The position numbers and the translations under genes are program-made. Below, piece after piece: positions 1 through 8,741 of a stretch of DNA of 64,000 nt. The stretch comes from Mayfieldus sp963841445 (lineage in GTDB: Bacteria; Actinomycetota; Thermoleophilia; Solirubrobacterales; 70-9), in NCBI GenBank assembly GCA_963841445.1, contig CAWJCP010000002.1, positions 1,116,001-1,180,000 of the forward strand, read 5' to 3'. The number at the start of each line of letters is the position of its first letter. Within the stretch, counting starts at the first letter, position 1. Below the pieces are notes generated by a model. The model was not told the DNA's origin and ran no database searches. It saw only the letters and a program-made list of their open reading frames with translations.

Positions 1-333
1 GGCCCAGACGCGCCAGATCGCCGCCACAGCGGCGCCGAACAGCAGAATCCAGACGAGCGTTCCGCCACCGCTGGCGAAGAACTCATCGGTGCCGGCGATC
101 AGCAGGGCGATCAGCCCCAGGGCGGCGAAGAGAATCGCCCGCCTGCCGTCACTGAGCGTCGCCACGGTGAGCTGGTTGTCGCGGTAGAGCTGGTAGGCGA
201 AGGCGACGATCGCGACCAGGAACCCCATCGTCAGCGCGGTGACGACTGTGTCGACGCCGTTGCCGCCCCCGGGGGCGAAGGCGACGATCGCCGCAAGCGC
301 GGCGATGATCGCGACGTTGCGAAGGTGCTTCAC
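1..333 (-). CDS. Multi-spanning membrane protein, 3' end outside window
   Basis: Reading the minus strand from a GTG at 333 gives 111 codons without a stop, running off the window edge. The translation has four hydrophobic stretches (about residues 5-20, 27-48, 65-82 and 90-108) separated by short charged turns, so it is an integral membrane protein. I do not recognise the family. It lies downstream of, and on the same strand as, the PiT phosphate-transporter operon, with a 54-nt structured element in between, so it may be a separate transcription unit. The GTG is chosen because it opens the hydrophobic reading frame; no strong ribosome-binding site is seen. Confidence 0.5.
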   Translation of the reverse strand, partial: MKHLRNVAIIAALAAIVAFAPGGGNGVDTVVTALTMGFLVAIVAFAYQLYRDNQLTVATLSDGRRAILFAALGLIALLIAGTDEFFASGGGTLVWILLFGAAVAAIWRVWA

Positions 334-366
334 GACTGGGAGTCTAGTTTGGCCGCTCCCCTCCCC

Positions 367-420
367 CCGCCGAGTGGGGACAACGGTACGGCTAGGAGTA
401 CCGAACGCGCCGCTCGGCGG
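367..420. other. Nested-hairpin element, copy 1
   Basis: The segment forms an outer stem (CCGCCGAG at 367-374 with CTCGGCGG at 413-420, extendable by one G-T and one G-C pair) around an inner stem (CGGTAC at 384-389 with GTACCG at 398-403, 8-nt loop). A second copy with the same layout and nearly the same size is at 17331-17382, with base changes that keep the pairing. It starts directly after the stop codon of the preceding minus-strand gene. There is no T-tract on either side typical of an intrinsic terminator. It could be a terminator, a small RNA domain or a dispersed repeat. Confidence 0.5.
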
Positions 421-666
421 TTATTTGGAGGTCATCACCAGCACGCCGAGCACGACCGCGGCGACGCAGGCGGCCAACGCCAGCGCGGCCAGGACGGCGG
501 CGGCGGAGGCGGCGGTCGGACGCTCGTCGCGGCTGAGGTCGGCGAAGCGGGTCGCCCCGTAGACGGCGATCGAGAAGAAGACGGTCAGCCCGACCCCGGC
601 GATCACCGACGCTGCCACGGTCTGAAGCAGCTCCTTGGTCTCAACGATCGCCGCGAGCACGATCAC
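421..666 (-). CDS. Small two-span membrane protein of the phosphate operon
   Basis: An 81-residue protein with two hydrophobic helices (about residues 14-38 and 52-77) joined by a short acidic/basic loop. No signature motif is recognised. Its GTG start overlaps the stop of the PiT transporter gene by four bases (GTGA), which indicates translational coupling and a function tied to the transporter, perhaps as an accessory subunit. That role is inference from position only. Confidence 0.6.
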   Translation of the reverse strand: MIVLAAIVETKELLQTVAASVIAGVGLTVFFSIAVYGATRFADLSRDERPTAASAAAVLAALALAACVAAVVLGVLVMTSK

Positions 667-1802
667 GATACGCCCTCCCGCCTCGCATCGGGCGCCGGCG
701 CTTTCGCCGCCCTGGTCACGACGCCGGCACCGGAGCCACGCTGAACGGCGACCGAGGCGACGAGCGAGCCCAGCAGCGAGACGAGCACCGGGCCCAGCGC
801 CCCGGTACCGAAGATCCGCGTGGCGCCGTAGGCGGCGGCGCCGATCGCCGCCGCGGCGGGCAGGGTGAGGATCCAGGCGAACATGATGTTGCCGGCGACG
901 CCCCAGCGCACCGCCGAGACCCGCTTGCCGGCCCCGGCGCCCATCACGCCGCCGTTGATCACGTGGGTGGTCGAGAGCGGGAACCCGAAGTGGGTCGAGG
1001 CGAGGATCACCGCCGCCCCCGCCCCCTGGGCGGAGAAGCCCTGCGCCGCGTCCATCTTGATGATCCGGGTGCCGGTCGTGCGGATGATCCGCCAGCCGCC
1101 GCTGTAGGTGCCGAGCGAGATCGCGGTCGCGGCCGAGACCACGACCCAGAACGGCGTTCCCGCGCCGCTTGAGAGGTTCCCGTTCGCGATCAGAGCCAGG
1201 GTGATCACCCCCATCGTCTTCTGCGCGTCGTTGGTCCCGTGGGCAAGCGACAGCATGCCGCCCGAGATCAGCTGCCCGAACCTGTATCCGCGGGTCACGG
1301 GCCCCGGCCTGAGCCTGCCGACGATCCGGTAGGTGAGCGCGATCCCGGCCCCCGCGACGAGGAAGGCAAGGATCGGAGCGATCACGGCCGGGATCAGCAC
1401 CTTGCCGACCAGCCCGTCGACGAGCACGGCCCCGGTGCCGACCGCGACCACGGTCGATCCGACGACGCCGCCGATCAGCGCGTGCGAGCTCGAGGAGGGA
1501 AGCCCGAAGTACCAGGTGATCAGGTTCCAGGCGATCGCCCCGATCAGCCCGGCGAAGATGATGTTCAGGGAGTCGATCGCGTCCGGGCTGACCACGTCGT
1601 TGGCGACCGTAGCCGCGACCTGGAGCGAGATGAAGGCGCCGGCGAAGTTGAGCAGCGAGGCGAGCGCGATCGCGACGCGCGGCGCCGCGGCGCCGGTCGA
1701 GATCGAGGTCGCGACGACGTTCGCGGTGTCGTGAAAGCCGTTCGTGAAGTCGAAGGCGAGCGCGGTGCCGACGACGATGACGAGGACGAGGTCGCTGTTC
1801 AC
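663..1802 (-). CDS. pit: PiT family inorganic phosphate transporter
   Basis: A 379-residue polytopic membrane protein of the PiT (PF01384) family, which imports inorganic phosphate, usually as a metal-phosphate complex with proton or cation coupling. The two inverted signature repeats are visible: N-terminal NGFHDTANVVAT plus FGLPSSSSHALIGG, and C-terminal LAHGTNDAQKTMG plus GFPLSTTHVINGG. About ten membrane segments are evident, which is the usual size. The start is GTG at 1802. It lies 16 bases after a DUF47 regulator, the standard pit-DUF47 pairing, and is coupled to a small membrane protein downstream. The ORF is intact. Confidence 0.93.
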   Translation of the reverse strand: MNSDLVLVIVVGTALAFDFTNGFHDTANVVATSISTGAAAPRVAIALASLLNFAGAFISLQVAATVANDVVSPDAIDSLNIIFAGLIGAIAWNLITWYFGLPSSSSHALIGGVVGSTVVAVGTGAVLVDGLVGKVLIPAVIAPILAFLVAGAGIALTYRIVGRLRPGPVTRGYRFGQLISGGMLSLAHGTNDAQKTMGVITLALIANGNLSSGAGTPFWVVVSAATAISLGTYSGGWRIIRTTGTRIIKMDAAQGFSAQGAGAAVILASTHFGFPLSTTHVINGGVMGAGAGKRVSAVRWGVAGNIMFAWILTLPAAAAIGAAAYGATRIFGTGALGPVLVSLLGSLVASVAVQRGSGAGVVTRAAKAPAPDARREGVS

Positions 1803-1818
1803 GCTCCCCGGACCGCCA

Positions 1819-2442
1819 CTAGCTGTTCTTGATGACGATGCCCTCGATGATGGACGCCGAAGTCTCGGTCGCGTCGATTGCGCGCTCGAGCCTCAGGAAA
1901 AGGTCCCGCCAACGGATCACGACCATCGGGTCGATCCCGTTCGAGAACAGCGAGGCCACCGCGTCTCGGTAGATCCGGTCACCGTCGTTCTCGAGGCGGT
2001 GAATCTCGATCCAGTAATGGTCAAGCTCCTTGAAGCCGCGCAGGTTCTGGAGCAGCCCGTAGAGCTGCTCGCACGACTTGACCAGCACCTCGGTCAGCCC
2101 CAGCGCCTGGTCCATCGGCGCCTCAATGCTGTAGAGGCCCATGAAGTCGGCGACCTCCTCGGTGTAGTCGACGATGTCGTCCATCTGGGTGGCGAGGCCG
2201 TAGATGTCCTCGCGGTCGATCGGGGTGACGAAGGTCGAGTTGAGGCGCTGGACGATGGTGTGGGTGATCCGGTCGCCTTCCTGCTCTGCCTTGAGGATGT
2301 CGCGGGTCAGGCCACCGACCTCCGGCCACTTGCGCATCGTCTCGTCGAGGAGGCGCGCCGTGTGTAGCGTGTTGTGGCCGGCCTCTATGAAGAGGTCGAA
2401 GAAGGTCCGGTCCCGCGGGAGGAGTGAGAACCGAGGGCTCAA
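1819..2442 (-). CDS. DUF47 / PhoU-like phosphate transport regulator
   Basis: A 207-residue all-helical protein of the DUF47 (TIGR00153) family, distant relatives of PhoU that sit beside PiT transporters and are thought to modulate phosphate uptake. Two metal-binding-type E/DxxxD helices are visible: AEQEGDRITHTIVQ around residue 52 and RLENDGDRIYRDAV around residue 150. A TTG start at 2442 is used. The gene lies 21 bases downstream of ppk1 and 16 bases upstream of pit, so the three are probably one operon linking uptake to polyphosphate synthesis. The ORF is intact. Confidence 0.9.
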   Translation of the reverse strand: MSPRFSLLPRDRTFFDLFIEAGHNTLHTARLLDETMRKWPEVGGLTRDILKAEQEGDRITHTIVQRLNSTFVTPIDREDIYGLATQMDDIVDYTEEVADFMGLYSIEAPMDQALGLTEVLVKSCEQLYGLLQNLRGFKELDHYWIEIHRLENDGDRIYRDAVASLFSNGIDPMVVIRWRDLFLRLERAIDATETSASIIEGIVIKNS

Positions 2443-2463
2443 ACCGCGCTCACGTCGCGAAAG

Positions 2464-4646
2464 CTACTCGCTTGCGCTGACGGCATGCTCGGCCGCCCGC
2501 CCCGCGTGCCACTCGCGCAGCTCGGCCTGGACGTTGCGCGGCTCCCCCTCGCCGGGCTCGCGGCGGCTCCAATGACCGTCGGAGTCGAGGCTCCAGGCGT
2601 TGGTGTTGTCGGCCAGCGAGCGCTCGACGATGTCGACGCACCTCGCCCCGCAGCCCCTCGTCCTCGATCGGGACGACGAGCTCGACCCGGTGGTCGAGGT
2701 TGCGGGGCATCAGGTCGGCGGAGCCGATCAGCACCGTCATCTTCTCGCCGCGCTGGAAGGCGTAGACGCGCGAGTGCTCGAGGAAGCGCCCGACCACCGA
2801 GTTGACGCGAACGTTCTCCGAGATGCCGGCGATCCCTGGGCGCAGGCAGCAGATCCCGCGCACGTTGAGGTCGACCGGCACTCCGGCCTGGGAGGCCTCG
2901 TAGAGCGCCCGGATCTTGCTCGCGTCGACCAAGCGCGTTCATCTTCATCGCGATTCGCGCCTGCTCGCCGCGCCGCTTCGCCTCGATGGTGGCCTCGATC
3001 TCCTCGCGGATCCGCTTGCGCATCGTCGTCGGCGAAACCAGCACCTTGCGGTACTCGGTCGGGCGCCCGTAGCCGGTGATGAAGTTGAACATCTCGGCGA
3101 CGTCGGCACCGATGTCGGGGTCGGCGGTGAAGAGGCCGAGATCGGTATAGAGGCGCGCCGTCGTCTGGTTGTAGTTCCCCGTCCCGACGTGGACGTACTG
3201 GCGCACGCTGTCGCCCTCGCGGCGCGCCACCAGGACGGCCTTGGTGTGCGTCTTCAGGCCGGGGATCCCGTAGACGACGTGGACGCCCGCCTCCTCCATC
3301 GACTTCGCCCAGCCGATGTTGGCCTCCTCGTCGAAGCGAGCCTTGAGCTCCACCATGCAGACCGCCTGCTTGCCCCGCTCCGAGGCCCGGATCAGCGCCG
3401 GGACCAGGGGCGAATCGTCGCTGGTCCTGTAGACGGTCATCTTGATCGCCAGCACGTCGGGGTCGGCGACCGCCTGCTCGATGAAGCGAACGACCGAGTT
3501 GGGAAAGGAGTCGTACGGATGGTGGACGAGAAGGTCGCCCTGGCGGATGACGCCGAACATGTCGACCCCTTCGCCGTCGTCGCCCTGCAGGCGCGGCTGC
3601 GTGACCGGGCTCCAGGCCGGATAGCGCAGCTCGGCGTGACCGCTTGTCGCATCGACGAGGTCGCCAAGGTCGGCGAGGTCGAGCAGCCCGTCGCTCTCGT
3701 AGACCTCGCGCTCCTCGATCCGCAGCGCCTCGGTCAGCTGGGCGCGCAGCTTCGGGTTCATCCCGGCCGAGAGCTCGAGCCGCAGGACCTCCCCGAAGCG
3801 GCGCCGGCGCAGCTCGTCCTGGACCGCGAGCAGAAGATCGTCGGCCTCGTCGGAGACCGTGAAGTCGGCGTCGCGGGTGACCTTGAAGTAGCCGAAGTCG
3901 ATCACCTCGGTGCCGGGGAAGAGCGCGTCGAGGTTTCCGGCGATCACCTCCTCGAGCGGCACGAAGGTCGGGCCATCGCCGATCGACAGGAAGCGCCGCA
4001 GCAGCTCCTTCGGGACCTTGACCCGCGCGATCACCTCGGTCTCGGTCTCTGGGTCGCGCAGCAGCACCGCGAGGCTGAGCGAGAGATTGGAGATGTACGG
4101 AAACGGCCTCCCAAGGCCGATCACCAGCGGGGTCAGGGCCGGGAAGACCTGGTCGTTGAAACGAGTCTGGATCTCCTCCCGCTCCGCGGCGGAGGCGGAG
4201 TCGAGGCTGACGATGCGAATCCCCTGCTCGGCAAGCGCGGGACGCAGGGTGCCCTCGAAGCAGCGCTGCTGACGGCGGTCCAGCTCGGCGACCCGATCGG
4301 CGATCGCGTCGAGCTGCTCGCTGGGGCTGAGCCCGTCAGGGCCACGGGCGTCGATCCCCGCCTCGAACTGATCGGTGATCCCGGCCACCCTGACCATGAA
4401 GTACTCGTCGAGGTTGGAGGAGTAGATCGAGCAGAAGCGCAGCCGCTCGAGCAGCGGCACCGAGGAGTCTTCGGCGAGCTCCAGGACTCGCTCGTTGAAG
4501 TCGAGCCAGGAAAGCTCGCGGTTGAAGTAGAGCGACGGGTCCTCGAGGTCGACCTGAGCCGGAGCTGCGGGCCCTGGGAGCTTGCGGATTGTCTGCTCAG
4601 TCTTCTCCTCGAGCATCGGCTCGGCTTCTCGATCGCCAGACGTCAT
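2464..4646 (-). CDS. ppk1: Polyphosphate kinase 1 (two frameshifts near 3' end)
   Basis: Ppk1 polymerises the gamma-phosphate of ATP into polyphosphate. The N-terminal domain (SLYFNRELSWLDFNERVLEL), the catalytic-histidine motif HVGTGNYNQTTARLYTD and the second HKD-like motif IGSADLMPRNLDHRVE are all present. The frame shifts at about 2931 (an extra base in CTTGGTCGAC) and again near 2640; the third segment ends in a typical Ppk C-terminus (RSLADNTNAWSLDS...) with TAG at 2464. All catalytic motifs survive, so sequencing indels are the likely cause. The start could also be the ATG at 4616. It heads an apparent ppk1-DUF47-pit operon. Confidence 0.92.
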
Positions 4647-4706
4647 CGTAGCTTGGCGTCGGCAAGCGGCCGGGACCACCACAGCGCTGCATGGCCCGGG
4701 CCAGGC

Positions 4707-6995
4707 TCAGGCGGCACGGGCCAGGCCGCCGCCCTGCGCCGCTTCGGGCATCCGGCCGAGGGCGATCGCGTAACCGTCGGCGAGCTGGGCCATCGCCGTC
4801 TCCCAGGGACGCGCCCGGGCAGCCGCAAGCGCCGCGGTGGCAAGCCGGCGGCGCAGCGGCTGCGACTCGGCGAGCAGGAGGATCGCGCCGGAGAGGCGCT
4901 CGGCATCGGCGGGACAGAGCAAGCCTGTCCCGCGGTCCTCGATCAATGAGGCGGGGCCGCCGACGCCGACCGCGACCACCGGCACGCCACTGGCCTGGGC
5001 CTCGACGATCGCCTGGCCGTAGGTGTCGGTGCTGCTGCAGAAGAGGAAGATGTCGGCGCTCGCGTAGGCGCGGGGCAGCTCCTCGCCGCCGAGCCAGCCG
5101 AGGAAGGTCGCGTGCTCGCCGAGGCAGGCCCGCAGCTCGTCCTCCTCCGGGCCGCCGCCGGCGAGCAGCAGGTGCAGGCGCGGATCGATCTCGCGGGCGC
5201 GCAGGAACGACTCCGCCAGCAGGTCGACGCCCTTCTCCTTGGTCAGCCGCCCCGCGTAGAGGACCAGCAGCGAGCCGGGCAGCGCCGCCGGGTCGCGCTT
5301 AGCGGGGCTGAAGCGGAAGCTGTCGACCCCGCGCTGCCAACGTCCGATTCGCTCTGGCTCGATGCCGAGGGCAGCCAGCGCCCGATCGGAGTCCGGCCCC
5401 GGCGAGAGGACGCGGCTGCAGGCCCGGTAGAGTGTCCCGAGCGCGAAGTCGACCCGCTGGCCGAGCGCAGCGTCGCCGGTCCGCAGCGTCGCGTAGGCGC
5501 CGAAGTCGGTGTGGTGGCTGCCCACGATCGGCAGGCCCATAACCTTCGCGATCAGCCCCGCGGCGATGCAGGACGGTCCGGGCGACGTCAGGTGGATGGC
5601 GTCGAAGCGGCCCTCGGCGAGGACGCCGACGACGGCGGAGAGGTCCGGGAAGCCGAGCCGGAGGCCCTCGTAGTAGGGGACCTCGGCCTCGGCGGCGGCG
5701 GGCAGCCGGCGGTCGACGCGGGGGTCGGTGCCGATCACCTCGACGTCGAACCCGGGCACGCCGCGCTCGCGGATCTGCTCGATCGTGTGCGTGACCCCGT
5801 GCATCGCGCCGATGCCGTCGGCGAACAGGGCGATCCGGGGGGCCTGCCCGTCGCTGCCGACGAGCTTCGCCTTCTCGGATGCGAGGAAGGCGGCCGCGGT
5901 GACGTGCGGGACGATCGGCAGGCAGGCTGGGAGCAGCCGTGCGGCGGCGCCGGCGTAATCGCCCCCGCGCACCGCCTCGGCGCCACAGACGACCGCCTCG
6001 CCGAGCAGCCGCTCGTGGACGCGGCGGGCCCGCCGGGCGAGCTCGGTATGGCTGAAGTCGTCGGCCTGCATCCACTCGATCAGCTCCGCCCCGCTCTCGA
6101 TCTCCATCGCCGCCAACCAGGCGCCGACCAGCGACCGCGCGTGCTCGCGCCCCAGGTCGTCGCTTTCGGTGCCGCGGCGCGCGCCGCCCTCGCGCATCAC
6201 CCGCTCGACGATCCGGAAGACCGCCGCCGGGTCGGGGCCGGCCGAGACCTCGGCGCCTTCTGGGGCTCCGAACGCGAAGGCGCGGGCACCCAGCGCGATC
6301 GCCGCGTGCGCCCACTTGGCGGCGCTCCCCTGGTCGCCGCCGGCGGTGGCATCGGCGGTCCTCAGATTGACCAGAAACTCTTCCGGCGTGGCGGCGGCGG
6401 GCGTCTCGGTGAACGTCCTGCCGATGTCGACGCCGGCGTGATCGTCGGAGCCGCCGATGCCGGTCCCACCCCTGGTGTCGATGTAGACACCGGCCGGCAT
6501 GTTCAGCTCCGGGGCCCGGGAGCCGTTGCGAACCTCCCAGATCGGGAAGAGCTCGGCGAGCCGGCGGCGGTGGCTGTGCTCGAGCGGCTCCTCCACCGAG
6601 TAGAACGGATGCGCGAGCGCGCAGGTGATCTCGCGCTCGTGGAGATAGGCCGCGCACGACTCGACGTCGAAGGCATGCTCCTGCAACCACTCGTGGTCGG
6701 CAGGGGTGATCGCGTAGCAGAGCACGTGCACGGCGCGGGGCTCGCCCGGGAACCAGGCGGTCAGCTCCTCGGAGATGAAGCAGTCGTCGCGATCGGCGAG
6801 CTCGAGGCAGCCCTCGATCGTGTCGTGATCGGTGATCGTCACGAAATCCATGCCGCGGCGCTTCGCGAGCTCGTAGACCTCGTGCGGAGGGGTGGCGCAC
6901 TCGGGAAGCCCGAGCGAGCGCTGCACCCCCAGCTTCGAGCGCTCAGACGCCGTCGAGTGACAGTGCATGTCGACCTTCGAGGTCGCAGAGATCAT
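4707..6995 (-). CDS. PHP phosphoesterase - GT4 glycosyltransferase fusion
   Basis: A 762-residue intact protein with two enzyme domains. Residues 1-230 are a PHP metal-dependent phosphoesterase with the metal-ligand motifs DMHCHSTAS, ITDHDTIEG, ALAHPFYS and GGSDDHAG. After a 130-residue helical linker, residues 380-750 are a GT-B glycosyltransferase of family GT4, with SHHTDFGAYA, YAGRLTKEKGVDLL and the C-terminal nucleotide-sugar motif TDTYGQAIVEAQASGVP. The ATG at 6995 is preceded by GGGAGA at good spacing, so the 17 upstream in-frame codons are not used. Substrates are unknown; a role in glycolipid or phospholipid head-group metabolism is speculative. It sits between ppk1 and a CHAD gene. 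Confidence 0.9.
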   Translation of the reverse strand: MISATSKVDMHCHSTASERSKLGVQRSLGLPECATPPHEVYELAKRRGMDFVTITDHDTIEGCLELADRDDCFISEELTAWFPGEPRAVHVLCYAITPADHEWLQEHAFDVESCAAYLHEREITCALAHPFYSVEEPLEHSHRRRLAELFPIWEVRNGSRAPELNMPAGVYIDTRGGTGIGGSDDHAGVDIGRTFTETPAAATPEEFLVNLRTADATAGGDQGSAAKWAHAAIALGARAFAFGAPEGAEVSAGPDPAAVFRIVERVMREGGARRGTESDDLGREHARSLVGAWLAAMEIESGAELIEWMQADDFSHTELARRARRVHERLLGEAVVCGAEAVRGGDYAGAAARLLPACLPIVPHVTAAAFLASEKAKLVGSDGQAPRIALFADGIGAMHGVTHTIEQIRERGVPGFDVEVIGTDPRVDRRLPAAAEAEVPYYEGLRLGFPDLSAVVGVLAEGRFDAIHLTSPGPSCIAAGLIAKVMGLPIVGSHHTDFGAYATLRTGDAALGQRVDFALGTLYRACSRVLSPGPDSDRALAALGIEPERIGRWQRGVDSFRFSPAKRDPAALPGSLLVLYAGRLTKEKGVDLLAESFLRAREIDPRLHLLLAGGGPEEDELRACLGEHATFLGWLGGEELPRAYASADIFLFCSSTDTYGQAIVEAQASGVPVVAVGVGGPASLIEDRGTGLLCPADAERLSGAILLLAESQPLRRRLATAALAAARARPWETAMAQLADGYAIALGRMPEAAQGGGLARAA

Positions 6996-7078
6996 CGGTG
7001 TCTCCCAAAGTTGGATTCGTTCCTGTCGCAACCAGGTTCGCCGCACTTTGGGCGAATCTGGTTAAGAACCGGGGAACT

Positions 7079-8191
7079 TCAGCCGGCGCTGTGCGAGGGG
7101 GCGCGCAATGTAGCCGGCGGCTGGTCGGCAGGACGGAGGCTCCGCGGCTTGTCGGGCTTCGCCAGCGCCTCCTCGATCGCGCGCTCCAGCTTCGCCCAGG
7201 TGCCCTTGCTCGCCTGCGCCTGCCAGAAGTCGCGAAAGCGCTCGAAGAGCAGCGCCCGGCGGGCGCGCAGGTGGACGGCGAGCAGCTCGAGGCCGCGATA
7301 GGCGGCGCGGTTCGGCGCCGCGGCGACCAGGCCGGCGTCGAGGTCGCGTGCCTCGGCCGCCCGCAGCAGCACGGCGCGCGAGTCCTCGGCGCGGAGCCGC
7401 TCGAGCTCTGACTCGACCCGGGGAAGCATCACGTCGCAGTCGCGGATCTCGCCGAGCAGATCCTGCAGCTCCCGGGCGCTGCGCCGCGCCTCCTGCGCCG
7501 GCTTGCCGAAGCAGAAGCCGGTCACCTCGATGACGTAGCGCAAGCGCTTCGCGGCAATCCGCATGTCGTGCTGGGCACGGGTCGCCTCAGGCGCCAGGGC
7601 CTGCTCCGCGAAGGAGCGAAGCTCCTCGGCGCGCGAGCGCACGATCCGCGCCGCGTTCTCGACCAGCGGGGCGGCCGGGTCCAGCTTCTTGACCCGCCGT
7701 GCTTTCACGCCGCCCGCCGGTCCGCAGTCGGCGGTCAGCTCGCGGATCAGCTCCCGCAGGTCGCTGAGCCGGCGCCGATCGACGAACTGGACCAGCCGCT
7801 CATTGGCGACCCGCTGCTCGCCCCGCAGGCCCTCGACCAGGAGCTCGACCCCACGGGCGTCGCCAGGCTCCAGCGCGGCGCCGAATCCGCCCAGCGCCTC
7901 GATCGAGACGTCGCGATCGCGGCGCTGGCCGAGTGCGTCGGCGATCGCCTTCACCTCCCGCAGTGCAGTCCGGAAGCGCTTGCGGGGAAAGCAGGGCTCG
8001 AAGACCTCCATTGCCGCCCGCAGGCGGCGGCTGGCGACCCGCATGTCGTGCAGCCGTTCGATGTCGGCGGTATCGAGGACGCCTTCCGAATGCTCGAGCA
8101 GCTCATCGGCGCGGACGTTGACCACCCGCGCGCCGACGCTTGCGAACGGTTCGTCGCAGTGCAGACCCAGCACCTCGCGCGGCTTCGCCAC
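7079..8191 (-). CDS. CHAD domain protein
   Basis: A 370-residue protein formed by two CHAD (PF05235) helical repeats. The conserved basic patches LHDMRVASRRLRAAM (near residue 46) and QHDMRIAAKRLRYVIE (near residue 205) contain the His and Arg/Lys that bind polyanions; CHAD proteins bind polyphosphate granules. There is no adjoining CYTH domain. Location between ppk1 and ppx supports a polyphosphate-linked role. ATG start and full-length ORF; no frameshift. Whether it is structural or regulatory is not visible. Confidence 0.9.
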   Translation of the reverse strand: MAKPREVLGLHCDEPFASVGARVVNVRADELLEHSEGVLDTADIERLHDMRVASRRLRAAMEVFEPCFPRKRFRTALREVKAIADALGQRRDRDVSIEALGGFGAALEPGDARGVELLVEGLRGEQRVANERLVQFVDRRRLSDLRELIRELTADCGPAGGVKARRVKKLDPAAPLVENAARIVRSRAEELRSFAEQALAPEATRAQHDMRIAAKRLRYVIEVTGFCFGKPAQEARRSARELQDLLGEIRDCDVMLPRVESELERLRAEDSRAVLLRAAEARDLDAGLVAAAPNRAAYRGLELLAVHLRARRALLFERFRDFWQAQASKGTWAKLERAIEEALAKPDKPRSLRPADQPPATLRAPSHSAG

Positions 8192-8328
8192 GCAGCAAGG
8201 CTATTTCAATGCCTGGGCTCGGGAAAGCCCTGCGCGGTCCAGAAATCGAGGCCAATCCGTAAACCTCGCTAGTAGCGAATTTCGCGTGAGAATCCGGTCA
8301 GCGCCTGAAATAGGGCGCGGAGAGGCGG

Positions 8329-8353
8329 CGCCGCCTGCGGGACTCAGGCGGCG
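8329..8353 (+). promoter_or_regulatory. Leader hairpin upstream of the small basic protein gene
   Basis: CGCCGCCTG (8329-8337) pairs perfectly with CAGGCGGCG (8345-8353) around a 7-nt loop, about 52 bases before the ATG of the basic protein gene. It lies in the 214-base gap between the divergent CHAD gene and that gene. It could be a leader attenuator or simply a GC-rich palindrome; no T-run follows it. Confidence 0.3.
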
Positions 8354-8405
8354 GGTCGCGGTGTAAGTTTCGTTCGGGGTTTCGAGCAACGAGGAGGAGA
8401 TCGCG

Positions 8406-8702
8406 ATGGCGAAGAAGCGGGAGAAGAAGCTCTACGACAAGCTTCGAGCCCAGGGAATTCGGAAAAAGTCGGCCAAGGTGGCTGCGGAGGCAGCTTCGAG
8501 GCTCGACGGGAAGGGACGGGTGCCGCAGGCGCTCAAGGGGGCGATCGGCGACCTCCGCGGCGCTCTCGATCAGCTCGAGGGCCAAGTCGAAGCTCACGAG
8601 CGCAAGGCGGCGGGCCGCAAGGCGGCGCGGACTCGGCGGCGCAAGGCTGAGGAACGAAGCGCGGCGGCCAGCAAGGCAGCGAGGAAGCGGGCCAAGGCGT
8701 AG
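8406..8702 (+). CDS. Small Lys/Arg/Ala-rich basic protein
   Basis: A 98-residue protein with a strong ribosome-binding site (AGGAGGAG, 7 bases before the ATG). The N-terminal half (KKREKKLYDKLRAQGIRKKS) and a central amphipathic helix are followed by a C-terminal tail of alternating Ala, Lys and Arg like the tails of histone H1-like bacterial proteins. It has no Cys, Trp or membrane segment and is extremely basic. It is the only plus-strand gene between the CHAD and ppx genes. It may bind nucleic acid or polyphosphate; both are inferences from charge and location. I do not recognise a named family. Confidence 0.7.
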   Translation: MAKKREKKLYDKLRAQGIRKKSAKVAAEAASRLDGKGRVPQALKGAIGDLRGALDQLEGQVEAHERKAAGRKAARTRRRKAEERSAAASKAARKRAKA

Positions 8703-8741
8703 CGCGCGGCGCGGCGCGATCGCGCTTGGGGGCGATCCGGG

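Noticed and set aside
2916..4949. Long plus-strand open frame of 677 codons across ppk1
   Set aside because: It is antisense to ppk1 in GC-rich DNA, has no domain motif and repetitive Arg/Gly/Asp/Leu composition typical of a shadow frame.
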